Positions 7,681-15,871 of a DNA stretch of 64,000 bases are shown here, piece after piece (the stretch's first letter is position 1; each line of letters opens with the position of its first letter). The position numbers and the translations under genes are program-made. The stretch lies in contig NZ_QPIW01000038.1 of the NCBI RefSeq assembly GCF_003339505.1, forward strand, positions 1 to 64,000, read 5' to 3'. The notes under the pieces were generated by a model. That model was not told the origin of the DNA. It made no database searches and saw only the letters and a list, made by a program, of their open reading frames with translations. This stretch comes from Runella aurantiaca (lineage in GTDB: Bacteria; Bacteroidota; Bacteroidia; Cytophagales; Spirosomataceae).

Positions 7681-9408
7681 ATGTCTTACTTTAACATAGA
7701 TTCCATCAAAGAACGCACCGGTGCGACGAATCGCTTCGACGCCATCGTCATCGGTACCGGTATCAGCGGAGGCTGGGCCGCCAAAGAACTGACCGGAAAA
7801 GGATTGCGCACGCTCGTTTTGGAGCGTGGGCGCGATGTAAAGCACATTACAGATTATCCAACGGCGATGAAAAATCCGTGGGAATTTCCGCATTTGGGTC
7901 AAGTGCCGCTTGAATTGAAACAAAAAAGCCCCGCGTCGAGCGGTCATTATATATTTAAAGAAGAAACGCTGCACTTTGTGGTGAAAGATTTTGAGCACCC
8001 GTTTGTGCAAGAGAAACCGTTTTCGTGGATGCGCGGCTATCAAGTGGGCGGACGCTCGTTGCTGTGGGCGAGGCAAACACAGCGCTGGTCGGATTTTGAT
8101 TTTGAAGGCCCCGCTCGTGACGGTTTTGCGGTGGACTGGCCCATTCGCTACGATGACATTGCGCCTTGGTACAGCTACGTTGAGAAATTTGCGGGTATTT
8201 CGGGCAACAAAGACGGTTTGCCTAACCTACCCGACGGGGAGTTTTTGACGCCGCACGAAATGAGTTGTGTCGAAAAACATTTTAGTCAACAGGTCGCTAA
8301 AAACTACACCGACCGTCATATCATCATCGGTCGTACGGCCAATCTCACCGATCCCAAGCCGATTCATTACCAACAAGGCCGGGCTAAGTGCCAACACCGG
8401 GTGCTTTGTGAGCGCGGTTGCCCGTACGGCGGGTATTTTAGCACCAATGCGTCTACTTTGCCGTGGGCGGAGCGAACAGGCAAAATGACCCTGAAAACGC
8501 ATTCGGTGGTGCATTCAATCATTTACGATGAACAAAAACAACGGGCAACGGGGGTGCGGGTAATAGATGCCAACACGAAGGAGATGACCGAATACTACGC
8601 CAAAATCATCTTTCTGAATGCCTCGGCGCTGAACTCCAATTTGATTCTGCTTAATTCAACCTCGAATCGTTTTCCTAATGGTTTCGGCAACGACAGCGGC
8701 GTGTTGGGAAAATACATTGGATTCCATAACTACCGTGGTCGAGTTTCTGCCGAATACGACGGTTTTCACGATACCACCACCGAGGGCAAACGGCCAAACG
8801 GTGCTTATGTGCCGCGTTTTAGGAATGTCTATAAACAAGAAACGGACTTTTTGAGGGGCTATGCGGCTTCGATGGGCTCGTCTAAATTGGGTGTTCCGAC
8901 CGATGGAATGTTTGGGGAGGAACTCAAAGACCAGCTGTCCAAACCCTCCGAAGAGGGCTGGAATATCAGTGCCAATATGATGGGTGAGGTGCTGGCCAAA
9001 GAAAGCAATCATGTACGCCTTGACCCGAATCTGAAAGACGATTGGGGTATTCCGCAGTTGCGTATGTCGGTCGATTTTGATGACAATGACATGAAAATGG
9101 TAAAGGATTTTTACGAGCAATTTACCGAAATGTTCACCAAAGCAGGCTTCACCAATATCAAAACGATAGACACGAAGCGCGTGCCAGGCAACGAAAACCA
9201 CGAAATGGGTGGTATCCGGATGGGCAAAGACCCCAAGACGTCGATGCTCAATAAATGGAACCAAATGCACGCCTGCAAAAATGTATTCGTGACCGACGGC
9301 GGTTGTATGACTTCAACAGCCACCCAAAATCCATCCCTGACCTACATGGCCCTGACGGCCCGGGCGGTCGATTATGCCGTGAAGGAAATGCGGAAGGGGA
9401 ATATATAA
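7681..9408 (+). CDS. GMC family oxidoreductase
   Basis: A 575-residue FAD-dependent glucose-methanol-choline oxidoreductase. The dinucleotide-binding motif GTGISGG is at residues 25-31, followed by the FAD-ribose acidic residue in LVLERG. The substrate domain contains GYQVGGRSLLWARQTQRW and the Cys-rich loop KCQHRVLCERGCPYGG. Catalytic histidine is about H507 (NENHEMGGIRMG) with the partner asparagine about N550 (TQNPSLTYMALT). Close relatives in Bacteroidota oxidise sugars such as glucosides at C3, usually with a small gluconate-dehydrogenase-type subunit 3 gene nearby; none is present here. No signal peptide is visible. Confidence 0.9.
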   Translation: MSYFNIDSIKERTGATNRFDAIVIGTGISGGWAAKELTGKGLRTLVLERGRDVKHITDYPTAMKNPWEFPHLGQVPLELKQKSPASSGHYIFKEETLHFVVKDFEHPFVQEKPFSWMRGYQVGGRSLLWARQTQRWSDFDFEGPARDGFAVDWPIRYDDIAPWYSYVEKFAGISGNKDGLPNLPDGEFLTPHEMSCVEKHFSQQVAKNYTDRHIIIGRTANLTDPKPIHYQQGRAKCQHRVLCERGCPYGGYFSTNASTLPWAERTGKMTLKTHSVVHSIIYDEQKQRATGVRVIDANTKEMTEYYAKIIFLNASALNSNLILLNSTSNRFPNGFGNDSGVLGKYIGFHNYRGRVSAEYDGFHDTTTEGKRPNGAYVPRFRNVYKQETDFLRGYAASMGSSKLGVPTDGMFGEELKDQLSKPSEEGWNISANMMGEVLAKESNHVRLDPNLKDDWGIPQLRMSVDFDDNDMKMVKDFYEQFTEMFTKAGFTNIKTIDTKRVPGNENHEMGGIRMGKDPKTSMLNKWNQMHACKNVFVTDGGCMTSTATQNPSLTYMALTARAVDYAVKEMRKGNI

Positions 9409-9446
9409 ATAATTTTGAATGTGGATAAAGAGGAATCGAAAACATT

Positions 9447-10190
9447 TTAGTCATTCTTCGCCCCTTGCAAAATCCATTTTTGGACTACTAATAATTGGCA
9501 ATCCGTCAATTTTCCAGTCGGGGGCATGGGTGAGTAGCCTTGTTGCGAACTCATTGTGCCAAAAAGTCGTTGGTTGTCAACGTAAATTTTTACCCCTGTA
9601 TAACTGTCTAATAGTACACTTCCTGAGGCAGCACCTGTTTTGTGGCAACCCACACAATAGGTGTCCAACAGGGGCTTCACTGATTTTGAGAAGGTTACAT
9701 TGGTCGTATCCACGCTTACATTGCAGATTGTTTCCTTCGCGCCTTGTTGAATCCATTTAAGAAACAAGTCGGTTTGGGCCTTGGAGAGAGGCGCAGAAGG
9801 GGGCATTCGGTCTTTTCCTGTATCAATCATTACTTGGTATAGCTTGCTGCTGAGGGGCTTGCTGATATTGATGCCTTTGCTAGTGATGGTTTTATAGCTC
9901 GTTAATTCATATCCGTCTTCCTTACTTTTGGCATCATGGCAGCCGCTTGTGGCGCAATTGCTCACAATCAGCGGAAGGATTTGGGTATTGAAACAGACTT
10001 GGTCACTTGCCGTCGTGTTTGGAACAATCGTGCAGGTCAGGGCGATACCCGTAGCAGTATTTGTACCATTTGAGGGATTGGCCGGGTCGGGTGTAGTGGT
10101 TGACGTGGTTTCGGGGGTAGGTTTTTCGTAAAGGCAGGAGCCAAGCACCCCGATAATGCCAATAAAGAGGAGAAATTTAAGTGGTTCCAT
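9447..10190 (-). CDS. Lipoprotein with two cytochrome c-like haem motifs
   Basis: 247 residues from ATG 10190 (an earlier in-frame start at 10217 would overlap the YceI gene and bury the signal). Signal peptide ending in the lipobox LGSC, then a Ser/Thr/Pro-rich linker. Two similar repeats follow. The first has NCATSGCHD, a CX4CH form, and MPPSAPL as likely methionine ligand. The second has YCVGCHKTG, a standard CXXCH, and MPPTGKL. It is therefore a likely dihaem electron carrier anchored in the envelope, related to the 'planctomycete cytochrome' type domains. Last gene of the Rieske operon, 4 bp after the YceI gene. Confidence 0.75.
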   Translation of the reverse strand: MEPLKFLLFIGIIGVLGSCLYEKPTPETTSTTTPDPANPSNGTNTATGIALTCTIVPNTTASDQVCFNTQILPLIVSNCATSGCHDAKSKEDGYELTSYKTITSKGINISKPLSSKLYQVMIDTGKDRMPPSAPLSKAQTDLFLKWIQQGAKETICNVSVDTTNVTFSKSVKPLLDTYCVGCHKTGAASGSVLLDSYTGVKIYVDNQRLFGTMSSQQGYSPMPPTGKLTDCQLLVVQKWILQGAKND

Positions 10191-10194
10191 GGCT

Positions 10195-10743
10195 TTATTT
10201 TTTTTGGGTAAAGACAAAATGGTTTTTGACGGTCAGCGACTCGGCGATTTTGGCCATCACCAACGTCGGGATTTCTATTTTATGGTCAGCAAGTTTTACG
10301 TCGAAGTTACCGACAAAGGTTAATTGCTCTTTTCCAACCGTTAGTTTCCCCTTAATGACTCGTTCTTGTTTTACCCCGTGCATCTCTAAAATGCCCTTGG
10401 CAGATACATCATATACCCCTTCTTTTTTGAAATCAATCACTTCTTGAATCTTCCCTTTAAACGTCGAATTGGGATATTTTTCAGATTCCATGTAATTTTC
10501 ATTGAAGTGCTCTTCCATGAGCTTATTGGGAAAGTGAAACGCTACATTCTGAATTCTCACGGCCACTTCCGACGTCGAAGTGTTGATAATTGCCGCCACC
10601 TGTTTATTAAGGGCAGAAATATTCTCTAAAGGGGTTTCGGAAAAAAAACTCGTTTCGCCCCCCTGCGTCATAAACAATTGCGCCTTTGCCTGAAAAGCAA
10701 TAAAGTGTATGATAATCAATGAAATAACAAGCCTTGTTTTCAT
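10195..10743 (-). CDS. YceI-family periplasmic protein
   Basis: 182 residues from ATG 10743 (MKTRLVISL), giving a clean signal peptide ending AKAQ. The mature part is a divergent YceI lipocalin-like barrel: a strand with VRIQNVAFHF, then YMESEKYPNSTFKGKI, which is the family's conserved D/E-x-x-x-YP-x-x-x-F segment, and LEMHGVKQERVIKGKL. YceI proteins bind long isoprenoids such as ubiquinone precursors. It sits between a DUF5777 barrel gene (25 bp upstream) and the dihaem lipoprotein gene, which points to a redox or quinone role in the periplasm. Confidence 0.8.
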   Translation of the reverse strand: MKTRLVISLIIIHFIAFQAKAQLFMTQGGETSFFSETPLENISALNKQVAAIINTSTSEVAVRIQNVAFHFPNKLMEEHFNENYMESEKYPNSTFKGKIQEVIDFKKEGVYDVSAKGILEMHGVKQERVIKGKLTVGKEQLTFVGNFDVKLADHKIEIPTLVMAKIAESLTVKNHFVFTQKK

Positions 10744-10767
10744 GATTGTTTGATTTTTGGAATACAA

Positions 10768-11679
10768 TTATTTGTGTGTTTTCTTGGCGCTTTTATCAAA
10801 ACTGAAGACCCTTGATACATTGAATCCGTAGAAGATATCACCGTTTTGCCACATTCCTTCGGTTTGGCCGATGAGGTATTTTTCGGTCATTCCCTTGGAG
10901 TTGGTGAAATGCAGTTGGAATACGTGGCCGCCCGTTTCGATGTCGAAGCCGATGGAAAGGGCATTTTTAAACTGTGGGTCACGTAGGGAAATTTCACCGG
11001 CCGAGGTAGGAGTGTAGTAATATTCTACGTTGAAAGACGTTCGGCGCGTCAATTTGAAGCGGCCGCCCATGCCCAAGCTATACAAAGTGTTGGCGTCGTT
11101 TTCGGTTTCTACTTTGTTGCGGTGTAGTATCGAAGGAGAAAGCTGCAACGAAACCCGCTCCCCAAATTTTCGGGCAATCAACAATTGCCCACAATAAGTT
11201 TGGCGTTCTAAATTGTTAAAAAAACGGGCATTGGGCTGAGAGGGCATCGTATTGGTGTAGGCCGCCGCCAACAATGCCACGGTGACGGGCATTACTTTGG
11301 CTCCTGAGGCTTGCCGCAACAGTTTGTACTTGGCATAATAATCATAGGTTTTTTGGTAGCTGTTACGCCCTACGCCAACTGTGAGGCGGTCAGTAAGGCC
11401 AAATTCAAATCCTAACCGAATTTGAGATTGATCCAGACCAAACAATTCCTGATACCCCGAATTCAACGCACCGAATCGGTGTGAGATTCTGAAGTCAAGG
11501 TGCTTAGCCGCGACGGTTTCAATCGAATGCCCCGATACGATACGGCTTGACTTGAAGGTAGCCGAGGTATAGTTCACAACTGGCTTTTGAATTTTATTGA
11601 GCTCATCCAACAAATCGTCTTGGGCGTGTGCCACAATCGCAACAAAGCTAATCAGTAGAAGAAGTGGGTATTTTTTCAT
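10768..11679 (-). CDS. DUF5777-family outer-membrane beta-barrel protein
   Basis: 303 residues with a signal peptide ending AHAQ. The mature part consists of alternating amphipathic strands (LDFRISHRFG, IRLGFEFGLTDRLTVGVGRN, VSLQLSPSIL) and ends with VFSFDKSAKK, not with the aromatic residue usual for porins. The N-terminal region after the signal (LNKIQKPVVNYTSATFKSSR) is characteristic of the DUF5777 family, which in Bacteroidota is typically found next to YceI and cytochrome-like lipoproteins, as here. Molecular function is unknown; a channel or scaffold for the redox proteins of this operon is inference. Confidence 0.75.
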   Translation of the reverse strand: MKKYPLLLLISFVAIVAHAQDDLLDELNKIQKPVVNYTSATFKSSRIVSGHSIETVAAKHLDFRISHRFGALNSGYQELFGLDQSQIRLGFEFGLTDRLTVGVGRNSYQKTYDYYAKYKLLRQASGAKVMPVTVALLAAAYTNTMPSQPNARFFNNLERQTYCGQLLIARKFGERVSLQLSPSILHRNKVETENDANTLYSLGMGGRFKLTRRTSFNVEYYYTPTSAGEISLRDPQFKNALSIGFDIETGGHVFQLHFTNSKGMTEKYLIGQTEGMWQNGDIFYGFNVSRVFSFDKSAKKTHK

Positions 11680-11723
11680 TTTAAGGCGTTAGAGAAGTGT
11701 CAGGCTGAACGCCTGCATGATAG

Positions 11724-12170
11724 TTAAGCGGCTTTTACCGTAAGTGTGGTGCCATTGAGCGCAGTGGGATAAACAGTCAGCCCTTTTTTACCTTCAGTGT
11801 TCAGTCCTTTTCCTGTATTGTCGAAACGGGCTCCGTGAGCAGTGCAATAAAACTCCCCTGACCTATAGGTGATTTCGCGCCTTTGTTCGTGGCTACAGAT
11901 GAGCGTTACAGCTACATAAGTGTCGGTACCTGTACGAGCTACCACTACATTTTGGGAGGAAAGTACCACATAACCATTATTGGCTTTGAGGGCGGAGTAT
12001 TTGCTGTCGCTCAGGTCAAGTATAATATCTGCCGCTAAGGGAGTTACTGCTGAATCATTTTGGCAACTTGTGAGGCTATTTCCAGCACAATAGACAGCTA
12101 CAAGAGCGGCCCCTTTTAATCCTAAATTCTTCAAAAATGCATGACGGTTGATTTTTTCTTGGTCAATCAT
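11724..12170 (-). CDS. Rieske 2Fe-2S lipoprotein
   Basis: 148 residues, first gene of a four-gene minus-strand operon. The N-terminus has a hydrophobic segment ending LTSC36, a plausible lipobox. The Rieske ligands are visible as C92-S-H94 and C109-T-A-H112-G. The cysteines that form a disulphide in cytochrome bc1 Rieske proteins are absent, so this is closer to the short ferredoxin-like Rieske family. It likely carries electrons on the periplasmic side to or from the haem lipoprotein encoded last in the operon. No cytochrome b gene is nearby, so it is not part of a bc1 complex. Confidence 0.85.
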   Translation of the reverse strand: MIDQEKINRHAFLKNLGLKGAALVAVYCAGNSLTSCQNDSAVTPLAADIILDLSDSKYSALKANNGYVVLSSQNVVVARTGTDTYVAVTLICSHEQRREITYRSGEFYCTAHGARFDNTGKGLNTEGKKGLTVYPTALNGTTLTVKAA

Positions 12171-12251
12171 TTTAAAATTCTGGTTACGTGGGATTGCATG
12201 TTTTCGTCAGTAAGAGGGTAATTTTGAAGAAAAGGTGGGGTGATCCACAAA

Positions 12252-12285
12252 AAAAAGTGCCGAACATTGTTGGTCGGCACTTTTT
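12252..12285. terminator. Bidirectional intrinsic terminator
   Basis: GTGCCGA (12257-12263) pairs with TCGGCAC (12274-12280), flanked by A-run and T-run so that it can act on both strands. It separates the sigma-factor operon, which ends at 12382 on the minus strand, from the Rieske operon. Confidence 0.8.
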
Positions 12286-12381
12286 AAAAGAGGGATTTTT
12301 CTTTTGGAGGTGTTTTTTACCTGCAAACGTATTGGCGGTGATAAAACCACCAATGGCGTACTTTTTAAAGAGAAGGATTTC

Positions 12382-13959
12382 TTATTTTTTCAATTGATAT
12401 TTTAGCCCAAAACGGCATCCAAATCCGCCCACAAACGTCCGGAGAGGCAAATTTTGAACCATACTTTTAATTCCGGTTTGATAGTAGGGTTCTCCAAATA
12501 CACTCCAATGTTGACCATAACGTATTTCTGCTCCTAACCCAACATTCAACCCAATATTTGCGCTTGTATTTTGGAAATGGGTAAGTGTTGTATAAAAATC
12601 GTGGCCGTCTGGCTCATATATTTCAACTTTCATTTGCTGCTTTGTGGGGGTGGCCCAGTAGCCACCAACAAGGGCATAGAGTTTTAAATTGGTGTTTCTT
12701 TGCTCAAACCAGTGCAGTTTCTGACGGTAAAAATCATAACTGAATGCCAACGGAATGCGTAAAAATTGCACAAAATTATCTTCGTCACTTTCAAGCACTA
12801 CTCTACTGCCTACCGCTGGGTTGGAAGTGTAGGAATCTCCAGGGATTTGGGCAATGCCAAAGACCGTTTTTTTGAAAAATGTGGGCTGACCGTTTATATC
12901 CTGAGCAATCAAGGTTTCTTTACTCAGTCCAGAATGTTCAAAGCGGATGGTTTGGTGTTCCAGACCCGTTAACAGGTTTAGTTTGTCGGATAGTTTAATG
13001 CCAACACGCATACCAGCCACTTGGGTGCTTGTAATACTTTCGTGACCAAACTCAAAAGCATCAATATTGTCTCTTCTTAGATTAAGTTTATTGAGCTCTG
13101 GGGCATAATAAGCCGATAACGAAAGCCGCTCACTGAAAGGCTGACGAGGTTTTTTAGGTTTTGCAGTTGATTGATTCTTAGATTTATAATGAATTTTGGG
13201 AATGTTCAGGTGCGGTACATTTGAATAATTCAACGGCTCTAAGAAATCAAGATTCAGTAAGTTGTTTTCTGCACCCATTAACGCCTCGGGCGTATATTTT
13301 AGGTCGGCTGTCGGTGGCACGATGTTTTCGGTCAGGGCTTGGTTTTTAGCCATATTTTGGCCGTAAGATTCAACTTTGCCAGCCTGTTTTCGGCGATTTA
13401 GGTTTTGGGAGAGAGGTTGGCTATTGAAAATGCTGTGTTTAGGGTTGTCAGATTCATTATTTTTAACAATATTTTTTGAATCGAATGACCTATTTTTATG
13501 AACTCCGATTTTAGGATGTAAAGTAGCGGTTTCTTCATTCGGTAAAGTTTTAGGATTTTTGTTAGTATTAAATTGATTATCAGGTTCTTCGTGATGATTT
13601 TGAGCTAAATCAGGGCCGTCGTCGATGGATTCAGGAATGGGCACCCGAATGTAAACCCGCTCCGTTCGGGTAATATAAACGGTGTCGGTTTGTTTGACTT
13701 TTAGTATCTGCTGAACTACCGACTTCTGCTGTACGGGGGCGTTTTCTTTTAGCAATACATAGCCCGTGCTGCCCAACAGCAGCATGACTATGCCCAAGGC
13801 GGCTTTAAGCCAACCATTTTCTGTTTGGAGTCGGCCCAACTGCATTTGGAGCACATTGGCCCGCATGGTATCCAAATTGGTTGTGGGTGGTTCGAACGAC
13901 ATCCGTTCAATCATCGTACGAAAGGTTTCGTCTAGTTTGTGTGGTTCTTGCTCGCTCAT
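12382..13959 (-). CDS. Membrane-anchored protein with C-terminal beta-barrel-like domain, sigma-factor partner
   Basis: 525 residues. Residues 1-50 are soluble and charged (SEQEPHKLDETFRTMIERMS), followed by one membrane segment at about 51-70. A long low-complexity, Asn/Pro/Lys-rich linker covers roughly 71-270. The C-terminal 250 residues begin PFSERLSLSAYYAPE and alternate amphipathic strands to the end (GCRFGLKYQLKK), resembling Bacteroidota outer-membrane beta-barrel domains. The start overlaps the ECF sigma factor stop by 4 bp, so the two are translationally coupled. The N-terminal part may serve as the anti-sigma portion; this is inference because no ZAS-type zinc motif is present. Confidence 0.65.
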   Translation of the reverse strand: MSEQEPHKLDETFRTMIERMSFEPPTTNLDTMRANVLQMQLGRLQTENGWLKAALGIVMLLLGSTGYVLLKENAPVQQKSVVQQILKVKQTDTVYITRTERVYIRVPIPESIDDGPDLAQNHHEEPDNQFNTNKNPKTLPNEETATLHPKIGVHKNRSFDSKNIVKNNESDNPKHSIFNSQPLSQNLNRRKQAGKVESYGQNMAKNQALTENIVPPTADLKYTPEALMGAENNLLNLDFLEPLNYSNVPHLNIPKIHYKSKNQSTAKPKKPRQPFSERLSLSAYYAPELNKLNLRRDNIDAFEFGHESITSTQVAGMRVGIKLSDKLNLLTGLEHQTIRFEHSGLSKETLIAQDINGQPTFFKKTVFGIAQIPGDSYTSNPAVGSRVVLESDEDNFVQFLRIPLAFSYDFYRQKLHWFEQRNTNLKLYALVGGYWATPTKQQMKVEIYEPDGHDFYTTLTHFQNTSANIGLNVGLGAEIRYGQHWSVFGEPYYQTGIKSMVQNLPLRTFVGGFGCRFGLKYQLKK

Positions 13960-14516
13960 ATCGAACGGGTTTTAGCTTCTTTGTTCATCATCAAAATCTT
14001 CTTCTGTAGCAGTCGGCGGGCATCTTGCAAGTTTGATTTAGAGGTGCCTTCGCCAATACCCAATTGCTTAGCGATTTCCTGGTGTTTGAATCCCTCAAAA
14101 ACGTATAAGTTGAACACCATCCGGTAGGACGGGGGCAAGCTTTGTACCAAAAGTAATAATTCGTCGGCTGAAAGCTGGCTTTCAATATCTTCGTCGGCAA
14201 TGGGTTGGGAATGTTCGTTCAACAGCGAAATATCATCCAATTGACGACTTGGCTTGACATTCTTTTTATAATGTTCAAGTGAAACATTGACCATTATGCG
14301 TCGTATCCAACCTTCAAACGACCCCTCATTGCGGAAGCGGTGCAATTCCTGAAAAACTTTCATAAACCCTTCTTGCAAAAGATCTTTGGCGTCTTCATAA
14401 TCACTCACATACCGTTTGCATACCACCATCATTTTGGGGGCATACCGTTGATAGAGGCGTTCATAAGCAAATGATTCTCCTCGCAAACAGGCTTTTATGA
14501 GCTGACTTTCCGGCAA
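13956..14516 (-). CDS. ECF-type RNA polymerase sigma factor
   Basis: 186 residues with sigma region 2 (FAYERLYQRYAPKMM, then DAKDLLQEGFMKVFQELHRF and GSFEGWIRRIMVNV) and sigma region 4 (LPPSYRMVFNLYVFEGFKHQ, EIAKQLGIGEGTSKSNLQDA). No extra domains. ECF factors redirect RNA polymerase in response to envelope or extracellular cues. It overlaps the downstream membrane-protein gene by 4 bp (ATGA), which usually marks the regulator of the sigma factor. Unlike typical SusC/D-linked ECF systems there is no FecR-type anti-sigma gene or TonB receptor alongside. Confidence 0.93.
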   Translation of the reverse strand: MPESQLIKACLRGESFAYERLYQRYAPKMMVVCKRYVSDYEDAKDLLQEGFMKVFQELHRFRNEGSFEGWIRRIMVNVSLEHYKKNVKPSRQLDDISLLNEHSQPIADEDIESQLSADELLLLVQSLPPSYRMVFNLYVFEGFKHQEIAKQLGIGEGTSKSNLQDARRLLQKKILMMNKEAKTRSI

Positions 14517-14673
14517 AATATTATAAGGTTTAGTGATAAATCATATGAACATATCATCTATTCGGAGAGTCTTATTTTTATCATAGGAGTCGGTATTTAG
14601 GAATGAATATTGTTCTCAATCCGTCTATCTCAAACAAGATGACAAAAGGCTCAAAAGGGTGGGGCGACCCATA

Positions 14674-14714
14674 AAATATAGTTGGATTTTGCACGGATTT
14701 GTGCAAAATCCAAC
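14674..14714 (-). terminator. Strong hairpin after the efflux operon
   Basis: A perfect 14-bp stem, GTTGGATTTTGCAC (14681-14694) with GTGCAAAATCCAAC (14701-14714), loop GGATTT. On the minus strand it is followed by TATATTT. It lies 20 bp past the stop of the adaptor gene and is the likely operon terminator. Confidence 0.65.
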
Positions 14715-14734
14715 GGACAGCAAGTCGGATTTAA

Positions 14735-15862
14735 TTACTCCTCCGACTTATTTTTAAGACTCATCAGCAAGGCATACGCTCCTTTTATCACAAAGGTTTG
14801 ATTGGTTTTATCGGGGTTGACCAGTTCCGTAAAACCATTTTCATTGTTGCCGATTTGCACTTCTTTCATCTCAAATTCATTGGTGGCCTTCTTGATAAAA
14901 GCATAGTGTTTGCCTTCGTAGCGTACAATGGCGTCTTCGGGCAGTACGTAGGCGCTGTTGTTTTTGACTTCTACTTCGGCATTCATATAAGTGCCTGGAA
15001 TAAGGGCTTTGTCGTAGTTTTTGAAATGGCACTGCACTTCGCTCACTCGGTCGGCGGTAAGGTCTTTGCCAATCATAATCACTTCCGAAACATACTTTTT
15101 ATCAGGGCGGGTGTTGGTAAAAGTCAGGATTTTTTGCCCGATAAAAAGCTTATCTACGTCTTTTTCAAACACTTTCAACGCTAGGTGAATATCGGTCGGA
15201 TTGATGAGTTCAAACATTACTTCGGTCGGTGAGACGTACTTACCGATGTTGCTGTTGATTTTAGACACATAGCCGCTGATGGGCGAATAGATAGTGACGG
15301 TGCGAGAAATGTTGTTTTCGCTCAACTTCTCGGGGTTAATACCCGCCAATTTCAATTTTTCGGACAAGGCACTCAACAATACCCGCTGCCCTCTAAACTC
15401 CGCTTCAGATTGCTGATAGACCTTGTCGCTGCTGGCTTTGCTCAGGTTGAGGTCTTTTTGGCGCAGGTACTCGTTTTCCAGAAAATTGATTTTGGATTTG
15501 GCGGTCAAATAGTCTTGCTGAAGCTGAATGTATTGTTGGTCTTCCATCACGGCCAAAAGCTGCCCTTTGCGCACGTTCATTCCCACCAACAAATCTGTGT
15601 TTTTCAAATAACCGCCCATCGGTACGCTGATGGAAATCACATTTTGCGGTGGCACTTCAATCTTCCCGTTGACTTTCAGCACCGACGAGATTTGCTTTTG
15701 CTCTAAACTGCCCGTCACAATTCCCGCATTTTTGATTTGAATATCGGTGAGTTTGATGGCGTTTTCGTTGGTTGACACCGCCGCCGTTTGTTCTTCGGTC
15801 GTTTTGCTGCCGCAAGCGGTCAATAGTCCAAGAATTAGGATGAATATGAGTGTATTTTTCAT
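14735..15862 (-). CDS. CusB/CzcB-type RND periplasmic adaptor lipoprotein
   Basis: 375 residues with a lipoprotein signal (LGLLTACGSK). The barrel-sandwich lipoyl half-motifs are visible around VPMGGYLKNTDLLVGMNVRK and TIYSPISGYVSKINSNIGKY, enclosing a helical hairpin (LQQDYLTAKSKINFLENEYL onwards). A beta-barrel segment with VFEKDVDKLFIGQKI follows. Membrane fusion proteins of this kind connect the inner-membrane pump to the outer-membrane channel and may hand over metal. Nine bases downstream of the pump gene, so co-transcribed with it. Confidence 0.9.
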   Translation of the reverse strand: MKNTLIFILILGLLTACGSKTTEEQTAAVSTNENAIKLTDIQIKNAGIVTGSLEQKQISSVLKVNGKIEVPPQNVISISVPMGGYLKNTDLLVGMNVRKGQLLAVMEDQQYIQLQQDYLTAKSKINFLENEYLRQKDLNLSKASSDKVYQQSEAEFRGQRVLLSALSEKLKLAGINPEKLSENNISRTVTIYSPISGYVSKINSNIGKYVSPTEVMFELINPTDIHLALKVFEKDVDKLFIGQKILTFTNTRPDKKYVSEVIMIGKDLTADRVSEVQCHFKNYDKALIPGTYMNAEVEVKNNSAYVLPEDAIVRYEGKHYAFIKKATNEFEMKEVQIGNNENGFTELVNPDKTNQTFVIKGAYALLMSLKNKSEE

Positions 15863-15871
15863 GGTGATTGT

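Noticed and set aside
11724-12170. Rieske gene as part of a cytochrome bc1/alternative complex III
   Set aside because: No cytochrome b, ActB-like or quinol oxidase subunit genes are adjacent, and the disulphide cysteines of bc1 Rieske proteins are lacking.
12188-12397. 69-residue plus-strand ORF in the Rieske/sigma gap
   Set aside because: It reads through the bidirectional terminator hairpin and has no coding character.
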